Shown piece after piece: positions 10,220 through 20,231 of a stretch of DNA of 64,000 bases; position 1 is the first letter of the stretch; each line of letters opens with the position of its first letter. Made by a program: the position numbers and the translations under genes. The DNA is from Chaetoceros tenuissimus. Its lineage: Eukaryota > Bacillariophyta > Thalassiosirophyceae > Chaetocerotales > Chaetocerotaceae. A model generated the notes under the pieces. That model did not search any database. It worked only from the letters and a program-made list of their open reading frames with translations, and had not been told where the DNA came from. The stretch spans positions 1,860,001 through 1,924,000 of the forward strand of contig BLLK01000069.1 in the NCBI GenBank assembly GCA_021927905.1, in the 5' to 3' direction.

Positions 10220-11632
10220 TTATTCTCCAGTGAAAAACTTGACCGCTTTCTTAATCAAGGAACGTTTCTTACCTGCAGCTTTCTCCTTCACAGTGTCAAC
10301 ATCATCGGTGAGCAAGTCTTTTGGATCGGAAGCTGGCTGGAATCCAGCTGGAAATACATCCATTGGAAGAATTTCACAGTTCATTGGATCAGAGCAGTAG
10401 ATTGACTCAACAATTTCCTTAAATGATACCCATCTGTTTTCTTCAGCAGACTTGTCAGCGGCCAATGCCATGATAAGAGCTGCCAAACCATCCTGTCCTG
10501 TACATGGAACTGGTGTATCATTTACAAGAGACTCACAGAATGCAACAGTCTCGGTGACATATGCCTCAGTGTAACGGCTCAAAAAGAAATCATATGGCAT
10601 ATCAGCATTTCCAGTGAAAGAAGTTTTGTAAATCTTTGCAGTATTTGGGTATACATTGTCAGTTGCAATCATTCCTGAGGTTCCCAAAACCTCAGCACGC
10701 TGATCGTATCCATAAGATGACTGACGGCATACATCAACCATAGCCTGAACTCCGTTAGGGTATCTTACAATACAAGAAGCAGTGTCGAATTTCTCAGATC
10801 CATCCAATACTTCGATAGATTTGTCAATGTGGCATGATCCAACAGCAAGGATATCAATTGGGTCTTCTCCTGCAAGGAAACGACTCATATCCAAGTCATG
10901 GACAGCCATATCAGCGAAGATTCCTCCACCACCCTTAACATATTCAAATGGAGGAGGAGAAGGATCACGAGAACACAATTTGATCATGATGGTGTCTCCA
11001 ACTTCTTTCTCATCAATAGCGGTTCTTACACGCTTGAAGTTAGGATCGAAACGACGCTGCAATCCAGTCATTAGCTTAACACCAGCCTCATTACATGCAT
11101 TAATTGCTTCCACAGTCTCTGCCAAATCAGTAGCAAGAGGCTTCTCGCAAAAGACATGCTTTCCATTAGCAGCACATGCCTTAATTTGTTCTGCATGGAA
11201 AGAACTTGGAGAACAAATCCAAACCGCATCTACATCTGGATCAGTGATTACATCCATTGCATCGGAAGTGAACTTTGGTACACCAAATTGTGCAGCAGCT
11301 GTCAATCAATAATATGGTCAGTATTGGTCATTGAAGAAGAAAGATACAAAGATATGTTGATACATGTGTCCATGGGTCTTACCTGCTTCAGCCTTGGAAA
11401 CAGTTGGGTTGGAAACAATAACTGGGGTCACATTTGGTGCCTTGGTGATTGCTCCAAGATGCACAATACCGATACGTCCACATCCAATAACTCCAACACG
11501 AATTTCCTTCGCCTCTTTCTCTTCAACAGCCATTCTCAAAGCGGTACGCTGAGCAACTCCGCTTGGAGCCATGGTGAAAGCCTGTACATTGGAGGCTGCA
11601 AGAGCGGCAAGTGCTACGATGGAAAGCTTCAT
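10220..11632 (-). CDS. Plastid-targeted Gfo/Idh/MocA oxidoreductase (myo-inositol 2-dehydrogenase-like)
   Basis: NAD(P)-dependent dehydrogenase of cyclitols or sugars. Exon 1 is 11632-11383, the intron 11299-11382 is 84 bp, exon 2 is 11298-10220; the product is about 442 aa. The signal peptide ends VQAFTMAPSG, a diatom plastid-import motif. The Rossmann fingerprint VGVIGCGRIGIVH starts near residue 47. The family catalytic motif EKP lies in HVFCEKPLATD. The IolG-like block TGLQRRFDPNFKRVRTAI follows, then GGIFADMAVHDLDMSRFL with the conserved HDxD. These features point to inositol 2-dehydrogenase or a scyllo-inositol-type relative. The C-terminus extends about 60 residues beyond bacterial IolG. 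Substrate cannot be read from sequence. Location in the plastid would be unusual for inositol oxidation. Confidence 0.85.
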
Positions 11633-12182
11633 TTTTCAAGTTCAATGCAAATACAATAATGAGTGGAGGATACAGGGATTAGAATTAGCATAGTTGAGAC
11701 GCTTTCTTTCCTCCTCAAGATTTCAAAGAGCAGAGAGCAGAGATCTAGCTACGACGAGGTGTCAACTGATCGTGTCTTTGGCTCTATGACGTAGCGTTTG
11801 CTCGAATTTGCCTCGACAGGTTGGGCTAAAAGGATTTGTTTCAACTTGGACCAAAACCTATGATTTGACAACAGCTATGTATTTATATAAAAATTCGAAG
11901 AATTTTTTCAAAAGATTTCATAAGCTCATTTGAGCTATAAACGAAAGTATTGGTTGCAATGTTCAATTGTTTCACCTATTATTAAATTTTCATTATAATT
12001 AGATAGAAATAGGCGCATGTTTGTTTTCGATCAATCATTAACCTAAAAATATAATCATTCTTGTTTTAAAATTTACCAGCAATGACAATTATTGATTTGG
12101 AAGCTTCTTTGCTAGCTCGTAATGAAGTAATTTTCCAATGGTCATTTACCTATGCCGATCATACTAATTGCTGCTACAAAGA
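11633..12182. other. Intergenic, AT-rich
   Basis: Promoter side of the Gfo/Idh/MocA gene and 3' flank of the HAD gene. Strongly AT-rich from 11880 to 12080. I see no ORF, repeat or RNA gene. Confidence 0.45.
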
Positions 12183-13198
12183 TTAAAACTTCAATAGTGG
12201 TGCAACATGAGTAGGAACTTGCTTTTCTTTCTCAAACAAAGATTTTAATGACGATTCGTTTGGCATATCTCCAATACTGACATCAAATTCGTCACAGTGA
12301 ATTCCTCCTGTAATGAATACACTGGATATTTTTGCATCATTTGCACCAGCTACATCATGATGCAAGGAGTCACCTACATGAGCTACCTTATTTGCATCCA
12401 GTCCCAATTCACGCAGGCATGCTTGAAAATGTTCTGCATGTGGTTTTCCAAAATATTTACATGATCCACCTAGCGCTTCATACTTTTGTGCAATTTTACC
12501 CTGAAGTAGGATCCCGTGTTAGTATATTTATTCTTTCATATGAGATACAACATCAGGAACAAAAACATCTCATGACTCACCGGCATATTAGCTGTTACAT
12601 CGCCTGGAAGCTTACAAATAAGATCTGGATTAGCACAAACCATAGGTAGACCTTTCTTGATGCACTTTTCCAAAACCGAATCAATCACAGTGAAGTCTCC
12701 ACCTTTCATGTAGTCCCCCAATGAAACATTGCCATTACCATCAGCAGATCTCAATACATCGCATCCATGAGTAATCACAAAATCTGCCTCATCTACATTG
12801 GTAGTGGCTTCAACATTTCCACATTTGGAAATAAATGCTGTAGGAACAGCAGGATCTGCCCAAGTAAACCATATACACTTCTTAACTGCGTCTCCGTCTT
12901 TGGTACTTCCATATGTTTCACGAATGTGTCTTCCTGCTTCTTCACCCGATGTGACTGCCCCTACAAAGCAATCAGGATTGAAACCTAGCTTTGGTAGCTT
13001 CTTGAGTGCAGTCTCAGACGGAGAAGAGGTATTGGAAAGAATAATGAGCTTCTTTCCCATCTCAGCTAATTTTTCAACACATTCTACTGATCCAGGAAGA
13101 CTGTGCGATCCATTGTGCATAACTCCATACTGATCCAAAATGAAGCCATCATATCTAGATGCTATTTCCGCAAAGGAAGAAATGGTTGTAAAGGTCAT
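12183..13198 (-). CDS. HAD-superfamily class IIA hydrolase (TIGR01459-like)
   Basis: Small-molecule phosphatase of the HAD-IIA group. Exon 1 is 13198-12581, the intron 12501-12580 is 80 bp, exon 2 is 12500-12183; the product is about 311 aa. Motif I is DGFILDQYGVMHNG, with the second family Asp replaced by Gln-Tyr-Gly (DxYGV is the usual IIA form). Motif II is LIILSNTSS. The conserved Lys is in KYFGKPHAEHF and motif III, which binds Mg2+, is HVGDSLHHDVAGAND. The C2 cap sits between motifs II and III. Start 13198 is preferred because homologues begin just before the DQYGV strand. In-frame upstream ATGs at 13273 and 13285 would add about 25-29 residues, possibly a targeting sequence. Substrate unknown. 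Confidence 0.85.
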
Positions 13199-13626
13199 TT
13201 TTCTGAGTGAATTAATGGTGGAATAGAGTTTTGGAAGAGTTAAGTCGATTATGACCACAATTTCATTTCTCATTGGAGCATGCATTGCATTCCAATGTCG
13301 TCAGCAGGGAACTTGTTCTTTCGAACATCTTCGAACAAATGTGCATGATTAGGGTATCCCTATGAGTAATTGAGGTGAATGGATGGACAGACATCTCTCA
13401 GCGATGGTATAGTAAGTACATACGACTTCAATCTCCTGCATTCATTCAACAAAGCAAACATCAAAACATCAAAACGCTGTCACTACTTTGAGATCGCATT
13501 GCATACCTATCATTCTACCATCCCTGTAACATTACAAATCAATCTATTGAATTCAAGTAGATAGATCAATCATTCAAGTACAAATTCACTACCCAATTCC
13601 TAATCTTGTGCAAGAGGAGAGTAAAG
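13199..13626. other. Divergent intergenic region
   Basis: Promoter side of the HAD gene and of a small plus-strand ORF. A short direct repeat (aaacatcaaaacatcaaaac) is at 13457-13475. Nothing else seen. Confidence 0.4.
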
Positions 13627-13950
13627 ATGAACAACCCAGGCTCCACTAGTACTCTAAATCAAAGTGCATCCATGCAAAAAGATACGGGAGGCTTGACAGA
13701 CTACGAAATCTATCGTGCTCAGAATGTAGAGAGAAATCAAACTCGACTCTGCCAGCTAGGTCTAATCACCGAAGCAGAAGCTCAATCTGTCATAGATGCA
13801 GCTTGGAAAAGGAATGAGACTCAGGCTCATAATCAGAAGAAACCTGCAGCAGCCTCGAAAGTAATGGCAAGAGAGAAAAATTACGAAATCAAAGTATACA
13901 CTGAAGTCGAGGGAAGTGTGACCAAGAGATACAAAACTTGCTGGGTGTAA
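13627..13950 (+). CDS. Small hypothetical protein (about 107 aa)
   Basis: Not recognised. The ORF opens at ATG 13606 or, better, 13627 (MNNPGSTSTLNQSASMQ). It encodes a soluble protein with a helical middle (YEIYRAQNVERNQTRLCQLG, then LITEAEAQSVIDAAWKR) and a Lys-rich end finishing TKRYKTCWV. The YxxxRxxNVERNxxRLxxLGL pattern looks like a real helical module, in line with a genuine gene. No signal peptide or membrane span. A downstream exon cannot be excluded. Confidence 0.5.
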   Translation: MNNPGSTSTLNQSASMQKDTGGLTDYEIYRAQNVERNQTRLCQLGLITEAEAQSVIDAAWKRNETQAHNQKKPAAASKVMAREKNYEIKVYTEVEGSVTKRYKTCWV

Positions 13951-14096
13951 ATGCGTCACTTAGATATTTTATGGGTACATGGGTTTTATATTATCGGCTC
14001 TCTTGAAAGCAAGCTACCACCACCATCTGTACTTGTTGCTAATCCAGAGCTATTGTATGAGTAAATGAAAATGCTAATATGTATAAATTGAAAAAT

Positions 14097-14636
14097 TCAA
14101 CCATGTGTCTTGCGCATGAGAATAGCTGCAAACATTGCTGCGATGGAGGCGGCAACAATTGGAACTAATTCTGTAGTCATCCAATCATCATCTTGAGATA
14201 CTAGAGAACTGACAATGCGTTCATATTCAATTCCTGATATACCCTCCACACCACCTGTGTTTTCCTCACTCTTTTCATCTACAGCATAGGTGTAGTTATC
14301 AACCTCTTTGTTACTGAGCTCCTCTTCCTGGTCAAGGTTCACTTGAATTCCAACATTTTTCATGAGTGGTCTATTCTCTTGAATTTCAGAAGTTGGCATA
14401 GGCTGATCATCAATGACGGCAGAAATGGTATCATTTGAAGCAGTGGGAGCTTCAACTTGTTGTGCAGGAAGGTCAGATTCCTCTAATGCGTTCGACATCA
14501 CACGCAAATAAGATATATCATCAGATCCAAAGTCATCATCTGCATTTCGTTCTTCTGCAATTGCAGATTCTGCATCAGAGTCTGTACAATGAGCATGTGT
14601 AAAAAGATCATACAAAGTATTGAGAGTTTTCTTCAT
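14097..14636 (-). CDS. Small acidic tail-anchored membrane protein, unknown
   Basis: About 179 aa from ATG 14636. The first 150 residues are acidic and Ser/Glu-rich with no fold I can name. The last 25 form one hydrophobic helix, LVPIVAASIAAMFAAILMRK, followed by THG. That is the layout of a tail-anchored protein of the ER, mitochondrial outer membrane or peroxisome; the basic RK after the helix fits. No paralogue in the window. Function unknown. Confidence 0.55.
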   Translation of the reverse strand: MKKTLNTLYDLFTHAHCTDSDAESAIAEERNADDDFGSDDISYLRVMSNALEESDLPAQQVEAPTASNDTISAVIDDQPMPTSEIQENRPLMKNVGIQVNLDQEEELSNKEVDNYTYAVDEKSEENTGGVEGISGIEYERIVSSLVSQDDDWMTTELVPIVAASIAAMFAAILMRKTHG

Positions 14637-14879
14637 TCTTTGGTTTGCTTTCAATGATAAATTATGAGAGCTCCACTTTCCTTCGGACCCATGATTCAGA
14701 GAAAAGCATGTCAGAATTTGTCATTTCATTCAAATTTCGACGGAATAGACTGCTGTATGGAATAGATGGAAATGGACTGGATCTTTACATCTGTCGCATT
14801 TCTTCATTCATGTCTACGACTAATGTATAGACAGATATTTTACGTCTGATAGTAATACATAATCTATATATTGATTAAT

Positions 14880-17870
14880 CTAGCGTCCTCCATCCTCGAT
14901 ACTTTCAGTCAATAGTTCCAACAATTTATCAACGCCAATTGCTCTCCACATTGCTTGCCATGAGTTGTCGATTTCACCTGGAGGTTTTCTTGCAACGGTA
15001 TGCATTTGTTCTGGGCTTGCACCATATGGATACATCCCTGCATTCTTTGCACGTTGATGCATTGCGTCTAACTCAGCATCTGACATCCTTTCATTTCTAC
15101 TCATGAAATTGATGCCTTCGAAAACTCGAACACCTCCTCTCTCTAAGCATTGGAATTGAATCGCCTCCTTGTACTCCCCAGTCTCAGGATCCTTCAACAC
15201 ATCTACAATGTAATTTGGAAACTCAACACCAAAACCGCTCTCGCGCAAAACCCCTACAGGATCATTCTCGTCTACTCTTCCAAACAAGAAGTAATGTGCT
15301 CCATTTGCAACAGGAGACTTATCCCATGACAATGGTGCTGCATCAGGAGCTGGTCCCTTCACCGCAAAATCATCAATCCATCCTTTTCCATCTTCAGTCA
15401 ACTTAATACCAAGTGATGTATCATATACTTCCTTGAACTGAGTCCAGTCATGAAATTTGTGTTCGTACCATAAACCTTGATACTTCTCCAGGTCAAAATC
15501 ATCCATACTCTTCTGTCTCACTTCCTCATATGATGGACATCCCTTAACAACTTTTCCGGCATATGGATCGTCAAGAGCCAAGTTAAAGTCTCCAAGCCCT
15601 GCTTGTCCGTCCAAACCAGCGCCTACATATGATATAAAAGCAGAAAGTGCGAAAATGTTGACAGCATTTCGAATTTCTTTCGAAGCTGAAACTGCATAGA
15701 TTACAGCAGCATTTCCTGCCAAAAACAGTGCAGGTACCAAATCACCAATGACAGGACCAGGAGTTCCATGTAGAACATCACTAATCCATAATATAGGCTG
15801 AAGAATTGGGTGACCAACTGCGAAGAAAATCCAGAAGTTAAGAGCAGCTGAGAAGTCTGCTGGATCTGCTGCTGCCTTCATTTCCATAACTGAGTTGTAA
15901 AAGTTTGACCATGCTGTAGCATGGGATACAATACCATACACGCCATAAAGGGACGCTGCTAGAACAGGAACTTTTTTCACACTTGCTACAAGAGACTCGA
16001 TGCCTGATTCGTCAGAATTTCCTGATGGAGTTCTAACACCACTTACAATTTCGAGTAACTCAATGAAAGCATCCGCAAATTCTTCATTTGTCGTTTCACT
16101 AACAATTGGCATTGCAGGGTGGAAAGTGCATTGAAGTTGGTCATTAATAGTGAGGCATGATGCTTGATAGAGACAACCGGATCTTGCATGAGAAGTTGCA
16201 AAATATAATTCATCGATATTGTACTTTCCATGAGATGCAGAAAGCGAATCTCTTTCATCGTCTCCTTCCCTTCTAACTGCATTTTGACGCTCAAACACAC
16301 CTGCATTCACGATTCCAGCACTATATGCTCTACCTTGGCTATCTTTAGACTTTGCTGATAGATTCACCAAATTATTCATATCTGAAATTGTCATTGCAAA
16401 GTCAAATACTCTTGTTGCTTGCTGTGGCCCGCCGCCATCGATAAAATCTAATGTTTGCTTCTTACATTCCTTTGCATAATCCCAGAATTGATTTGAAATG
16501 GAAGAGTCCTGTGATGAACGAAGCTTTTTCCCAAACCTATCTGGTAAAGGTCCAATCATAAGATCATGACTACCTGCCATACAAGCAACTGACTCACAAC
16601 TATCGAGTGAAGCTCCAAATCTTCTCATATCCAGAGATTGTAAAACTTTATAGTTTCTCTTTTCACCAACTAACTTTCCATTATCAATGAAATCACTAGA
16701 GGTGATAGCCATAGCTGCTGATAAAACATTTGAAACACTTAGTCCATTCTCTTTACACTTTTTCAAGAGAGCAGATGTTGCATCCTTTGACAATGATCTA
16801 AATTGAGCAGTTGACTTTCTGTCAATTTCATCTTCTCCTCCTGGTGCGTTACCAGAAATAATTGTTAGTGCCCCCAACAAACCGCTTCCATCATCTTTAT
16901 CTTTAGAATCTGGGTCATCTGGTAAAATGACTGGACTTTTGAAACCTTCTGCCGCCTTTCCTGCAACATACTTCACAGTATCTGATGAGAAATCCTCGGC
17001 TTTAACATCAGAAAAAGTCTTTCCTAAACCTAATACAGACTCTTCCATTGAAACAGGAATTTCATTTCGAACTGCATTTTTCTTCACCTTGCCACTTTTT
17101 TCAACATCAACGATATCTGATACAATTTGTTCTGTTAACATATTTGCTGCTGATTGATCAGAAATGGCATGATTGAAAGTAAACATTAAAGCACAAGGAG
17201 AATCACTATTTCCGTCTTTTAGGCGAAACAACTCTGCTTTCCACAATGGACCCTTTTCAACGTTGCACCAATCTGCACCACTATCAAGATTTGTTGTGAA
17301 TTTACTCTTCCAGCTTGAATCAAGTGCGTCTCTCGAGTCACCGTCAACATCAATAACTGTCAATACATCACCTGATGACAATGTTGATTCTTCTACCGGT
17401 GGACATGTAAATGTACATGGATTTGGCTCTCCTTCTCTGACCATTTGGAATAAATCAATTCTTTTTTCTGGTTCTCCATCACCTTCAATGTGACAACGAA
17501 GAAGTGGATGAGAAGCCATTGCCTCATCAATGGCTATTTGAAGTGACTCAATAGATGGTGTAGCCGATAAAATTGCTGTGCTGACGTGAGACATCTGTGG
17601 AAAAGGATCATCACCTTTGTCCAAAGCAACTTTATATTGGCGTGGAAGCATCAATAGCTCCTGAGAGCCCAAAGCACGGGTTTGAGTCTGAGATGAAACA
17701 GAATTCGATCCCACAACATCTGTTGATGTGATTATTTCAGAGCTCTGATGAAGTTTTGTACGTGAAATCACTGCCTGTCGGATGGGTGATTGTGGAGCGA
17801 AACCAGATGCAGGGAATAGTGAGAAAGCATATGTGATAAGAGCAGCTTTCCACATTTGAGAAAACTTCAT
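14880..17870 (-). CDS. Plastid HXXXD-type acyltransferase fused to membrane segments and a lipocalin domain
   Basis: Single exon, 996 aa. The signal peptide ends PASGFAPQSP, a diatom plastid motif. Residues about 70-600 form a condensation/BAHD/wax-ester-synthase-like acyltransferase: SHPLLRCHIEGDGEP near 117-130 and the catalytic HXXXD motif in FNHAISDQSA near 231-240. Residues about 650-790 hold several hydrophobic segments (ALNFWIFFAVGHPILQPILW, LVPALFLAGNAAVIYAVSA, NIFALSAFISYVGAGLDG), so this part is probably membrane-embedded. Residues about 795-960 resemble a lipocalin of the Blc/ApoD/chloroplastic-lipocalin type: FDLEKYQGLWYEHKFHDW carries the GxW-like start, NYIVDVLKDP a core strand, and FMSRNERMSDAELDAMHQRA the end seen in Blc proteins. 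The family reaction would be acyl transfer from CoA to a hydroxyl; the lipocalin barrel could present a hydrophobic substrate such as a carotenoid. That substrate is inference. Confidence 0.8.
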   Translation of the reverse strand: MKFSQMWKAALITYAFSLFPASGFAPQSPIRQAVISRTKLHQSSEIITSTDVVGSNSVSSQTQTRALGSQELLMLPRQYKVALDKGDDPFPQMSHVSTAILSATPSIESLQIAIDEAMASHPLLRCHIEGDGEPEKRIDLFQMVREGEPNPCTFTCPPVEESTLSSGDVLTVIDVDGDSRDALDSSWKSKFTTNLDSGADWCNVEKGPLWKAELFRLKDGNSDSPCALMFTFNHAISDQSAANMLTEQIVSDIVDVEKSGKVKKNAVRNEIPVSMEESVLGLGKTFSDVKAEDFSSDTVKYVAGKAAEGFKSPVILPDDPDSKDKDDGSGLLGALTIISGNAPGGEDEIDRKSTAQFRSLSKDATSALLKKCKENGLSVSNVLSAAMAITSSDFIDNGKLVGEKRNYKVLQSLDMRRFGASLDSCESVACMAGSHDLMIGPLPDRFGKKLRSSQDSSISNQFWDYAKECKKQTLDFIDGGGPQQATRVFDFAMTISDMNNLVNLSAKSKDSQGRAYSAGIVNAGVFERQNAVRREGDDERDSLSASHGKYNIDELYFATSHARSGCLYQASCLTINDQLQCTFHPAMPIVSETTNEEFADAFIELLEIVSGVRTPSGNSDESGIESLVASVKKVPVLAASLYGVYGIVSHATAWSNFYNSVMEMKAAADPADFSAALNFWIFFAVGHPILQPILWISDVLHGTPGPVIGDLVPALFLAGNAAVIYAVSASKEIRNAVNIFALSAFISYVGAGLDGQAGLGDFNLALDDPYAGKVVKGCPSYEEVRQKSMDDFDLEKYQGLWYEHKFHDWTQFKEVYDTSLGIKLTEDGKGWIDDFAVKGPAPDAAPLSWDKSPVANGAHYFLFGRVDENDPVGVLRESGFGVEFPNYIVDVLKDPETGEYKEAIQFQCLERGGVRVFEGINFMSRNERMSDAELDAMHQRAKNAGMYPYGASPEQMHTVARKPPGEIDNSWQAMWRAIGVDKLLELLTESIEDGGR

Positions 17871-18177
17871 TTTTAACTAGGCCTACAAAACCTATGAAAC
17901 ACTAAGCTGAATATCTGATTGAAAGGAAAGCTATGAGATGTTTCCTTTGCCACTATGGCTGTTGAATTAATAGGGAAATTGAAGATGAAGTAAAATAGAG
18001 CAAAATCCGGGTGCTCTGCAGGAAAACGTCACAAAGTTCAAGTTGCGGTGAGAGGTTAGTCCCATCTTTAACGCTTGAAGATCCGATGTCTTTTCTTTTC
18101 TTATTATTACCATTCTGTTTCAATATATATATATAATACCTACAATAGATTTCAAGGTACTCAAATCTATAATAATC
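17871..18177. other. Intergenic with short (AT)n tract
   Basis: Between two minus-strand genes. A short TA dinucleotide run (atatatatatata) is at about 18124-18136. No gene seen. Confidence 0.5.
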
Positions 18178-19152
18178 TTACAAACTAGCAGCACGAATAA
18201 TTGCATTCATGTCTGCCAGAAATTCTTTGCTTTTGGAATTATGAATGCTGTGTGTAGCACCTTTGTATCGATGCATAGCCATGAATCTTTCATACTCTTT
18301 CATAATCTTTTTCATTTCCCAAATGCTCTCCTCATCACAAACAGTCATTGTACTATCTGCAACCATGACATGAATAGGAAACTTGAACTCTGTTTGTTTT
18401 GCCAAGTTCTTCCAGCAATCCTCCCCATGATTTGTTATAAAAAATTGCTCATAGCACAATAAACGAAAAGCAGGATTTACTTGACTGTAAAAGGATCCAT
18501 CATCTTTCTTTTCAATACGGCCTTCTTTTAACCATTTCTCTACACTATTACGAGGATAGCCTTCTTTCTCAAACAATGTTACTATATCATCTACTTCCAT
18601 TTCCCCCAAATCCTTATCAAATTGAATTGTTTGATCTCTATTCCCTGATTGAAACGCATTCATTGTCATTGGTCTGGTACGAATATCCATATCTTCAATC
18701 ACTAGTGCTTTGATTAAATGCGGATATGCCTCTGCAAAACTCATTGCAACACGACCTCCCATCGAATGACCAACAATCACAAATGGTTCAATGACCTTTT
18801 CATCAGTAGACTCATTATTGCATGAGAAGTAAGGGTGGGTACAGAGAAATTCGTGTATATCTGCAACAATTGTATCAGGTGAGAATTCTTCAAAATTTCC
18901 TAACGGAGAATGACCACAGCTGCGCAAGTCCAAAGCAACAGCTCGAGAGTCAAGACTTGCTAATGTATTTCTCCATGTTTGCGAAGATGAGTCTAAGCCA
19001 TGGAGCAGTAACGTAGGTCGAAGTTTGGTATCACTGTATTCATTTTCTTTGTAGCTTAGTTTGACTGGAGTAGGCATTGTTGGATTTGATGAAAAGCTTG
19101 ATGAAATTGTTGAAAGAAACGAAGTTATAATTACAAAAAGCAGCCTTTTCAT
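18178..19152 (-). CDS. Alpha/beta-hydrolase (ABHD11/YbfF-like esterase)
   Basis: Single exon, 324 aa. A signal peptide or membrane anchor (MKRLLFVIITSFLSTISSSF) precedes the fold. The oxyanion-hole strand is LLLHGLDSSSQTW. VALDLRSCGHSP is the typical second strand, and the nucleophile elbow is VIVGHSMGGRVA with Ser as nucleophile. The catalytic His is probably in KGATHSIHNSKSKEF near the C-terminus, with the acid in VMVADSTMTV. This order matches the ABHD11/YbfF group of soluble esterases. The substrate is unknown; a lipid or thioester is plausible. The N-terminus suggests secretory-route or organelle entry, but no AFAP motif is visible. Confidence 0.85.
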   Translation of the reverse strand: MKRLLFVIITSFLSTISSSFSSNPTMPTPVKLSYKENEYSDTKLRPTLLLHGLDSSSQTWRNTLASLDSRAVALDLRSCGHSPLGNFEEFSPDTIVADIHEFLCTHPYFSCNNESTDEKVIEPFVIVGHSMGGRVAMSFAEAYPHLIKALVIEDMDIRTRPMTMNAFQSGNRDQTIQFDKDLGEMEVDDIVTLFEKEGYPRNSVEKWLKEGRIEKKDDGSFYSQVNPAFRLLCYEQFFITNHGEDCWKNLAKQTEFKFPIHVMVADSTMTVCDEESIWEMKKIMKEYERFMAMHRYKGATHSIHNSKSKEFLADMNAIIRAASL

Positions 19153-19412
19153 TGCTATTTCAGGGGGCAGGAGGCGACTTTAGTTTGTTGTAGAATTGAG
19201 ATTTAGCTGGTAACTCCTATCTAAGAGTAGATGAGATATAATCAAACTCGGAAATGAACATTATAAACAAGTAGACCAGTAGACCACGAGACGAGGCGGC
19301 ACTTTGGCACAAAAAGAAAATATCCAATGCGTTGCTATTTCTCTCCTTCTTATCTTTTTCACATTTTTACGATTGAATGACAGACGAAAGAGATCAACAA
19401 CATAATTCCTCC
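19153..19412. other. Intergenic, left flank of transposon
   Basis: Promoter side of the alpha/beta-hydrolase gene up to the transposon target-site duplication. An ORF reading through this stretch crosses into the transposon and is treated as spurious. Confidence 0.4.
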
Positions 19413-19421
19413 CTTTCAAAT
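19413..19421 (+). repeat. 9-bp target-site duplication, left copy
   Basis: CTTTCAAAT directly abuts the left TIR; the same 9-mer directly abuts the right TIR. Confidence 0.92.
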
Positions 19422-19477
19422 GAGCTAGAGTCGTTACCATCTCATTTCGCGAGTGCCGGTTCATTACCATCTCATTT
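19422..19477 (+). repeat. Left terminal inverted repeat (56 bp)
   Basis: Exact reverse complement of 20045-20100. Contains two direct copies of TTACCATCTCATTT separated by a GC-rich spacer (cgcgagtgccggttca). Confidence 0.97.
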
Positions 19478-20044
19478 ACATGGCTAGGGAAAATGCATGA
19501 CCCGCGCACTTTTTCTCTGAATATGTACGGTGGTATGTACGTAAAGTAAGTTTGGAAAATCCCTGAAATCATCTGAGCTCAGACTTCTAATCCAAGTTTG
19601 GCTCCTTACTTTTTGGCAGGTTTGGAATGTACTTTCAATCATCTACCTTGCTTTCAATTTCAGCTTAGCTCAAATATAAACCTACTGGGAAATAATAATA
19701 TAATCTATTTAGCCTAGTAAAAGAGTGAACATCCAACTTCTTCCCTTTTCTCTCCCTTCAGAAGTAAGTCAATGTTAATTTTTATAAGAATATTGGATAT
19801 ACTCAAGGGAGAGTAATAAATATATTGAATATAGTAGTTCTGAAAACACTGATTTTTTGTTAAAAGTATATATGATAAGATTTTTGATAAAGTATATAAA
19901 TAATGAGATTCTTCCTTGATGTAGATTAGAAATATTGGGGATGATTCGATTGACTCAGATACAATGTCTCATTTTCTTATTTGTGGGAATGAATTTATTG
20001 TGACATTTATTTTTGTCTGGGTCATTTGTCGCACATGCCAGCTA

Positions 20045-20100
20045 AAATGAGATGGTAATGAACCGGCACTCGCGAAATGAGATGGTAACGACTCTAGCTC
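20045..20100 (-). repeat. Right terminal inverted repeat (56 bp)
   Basis: Exact reverse complement of 19422-19477. Confidence 0.97.
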
Positions 20101-20109
20101 CTTTCAAAT
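20101..20109 (+). repeat. 9-bp target-site duplication, right copy
   Basis: CTTTCAAAT, identical to 19413-19421. The unoccupied site can therefore be inferred exactly. Confidence 0.92.
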
Positions 20110-20231
20110 ATGAGATTTTGATGAGTTTCATGTGGTCATGGCATTTAGTGTACACTTCGAGTATTCATATATCAGAGGTTTGATCATCCCACTATTTAGA
20201 TCATAGTGCAGAATAAAACCGTCTTATCATA

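Larger units (their letters stand above)
19422..20100. mobile_element. Non-autonomous TIR transposon (MULE-like), 679 bp
   Basis: Complete element bounded by perfect 56-bp terminal inverted repeats, 19422-19477 and 20045-20100, beginning GAGCTAGAGTCGTTACCATC. It is flanked on both sides by the identical 9-mer CTTTCAAAT (19413-19421 and 20101-20109), a target-site duplication. A 9-bp duplication with long TIRs is typical of Mutator-like elements; hAT elements make 8 bp. Each TIR contains the 14-mer TTACCATCTCATTT twice (19434-19447 and 19464-19477, mirrored at 20045-20058 and 20075-20088), a likely transposase-binding repeat. The 567-bp interior is AT-rich with no ORF of use, so transposase must come from elsewhere. 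Perfect TIRs and an intact duplication indicate recent insertion. Confidence 0.93.

Noticed and set aside
19261-19572. ORF of 103 codons across the transposon left end
   Set aside because: Crosses the target-site duplication and TIR, so the frame did not exist before insertion; no coding character.
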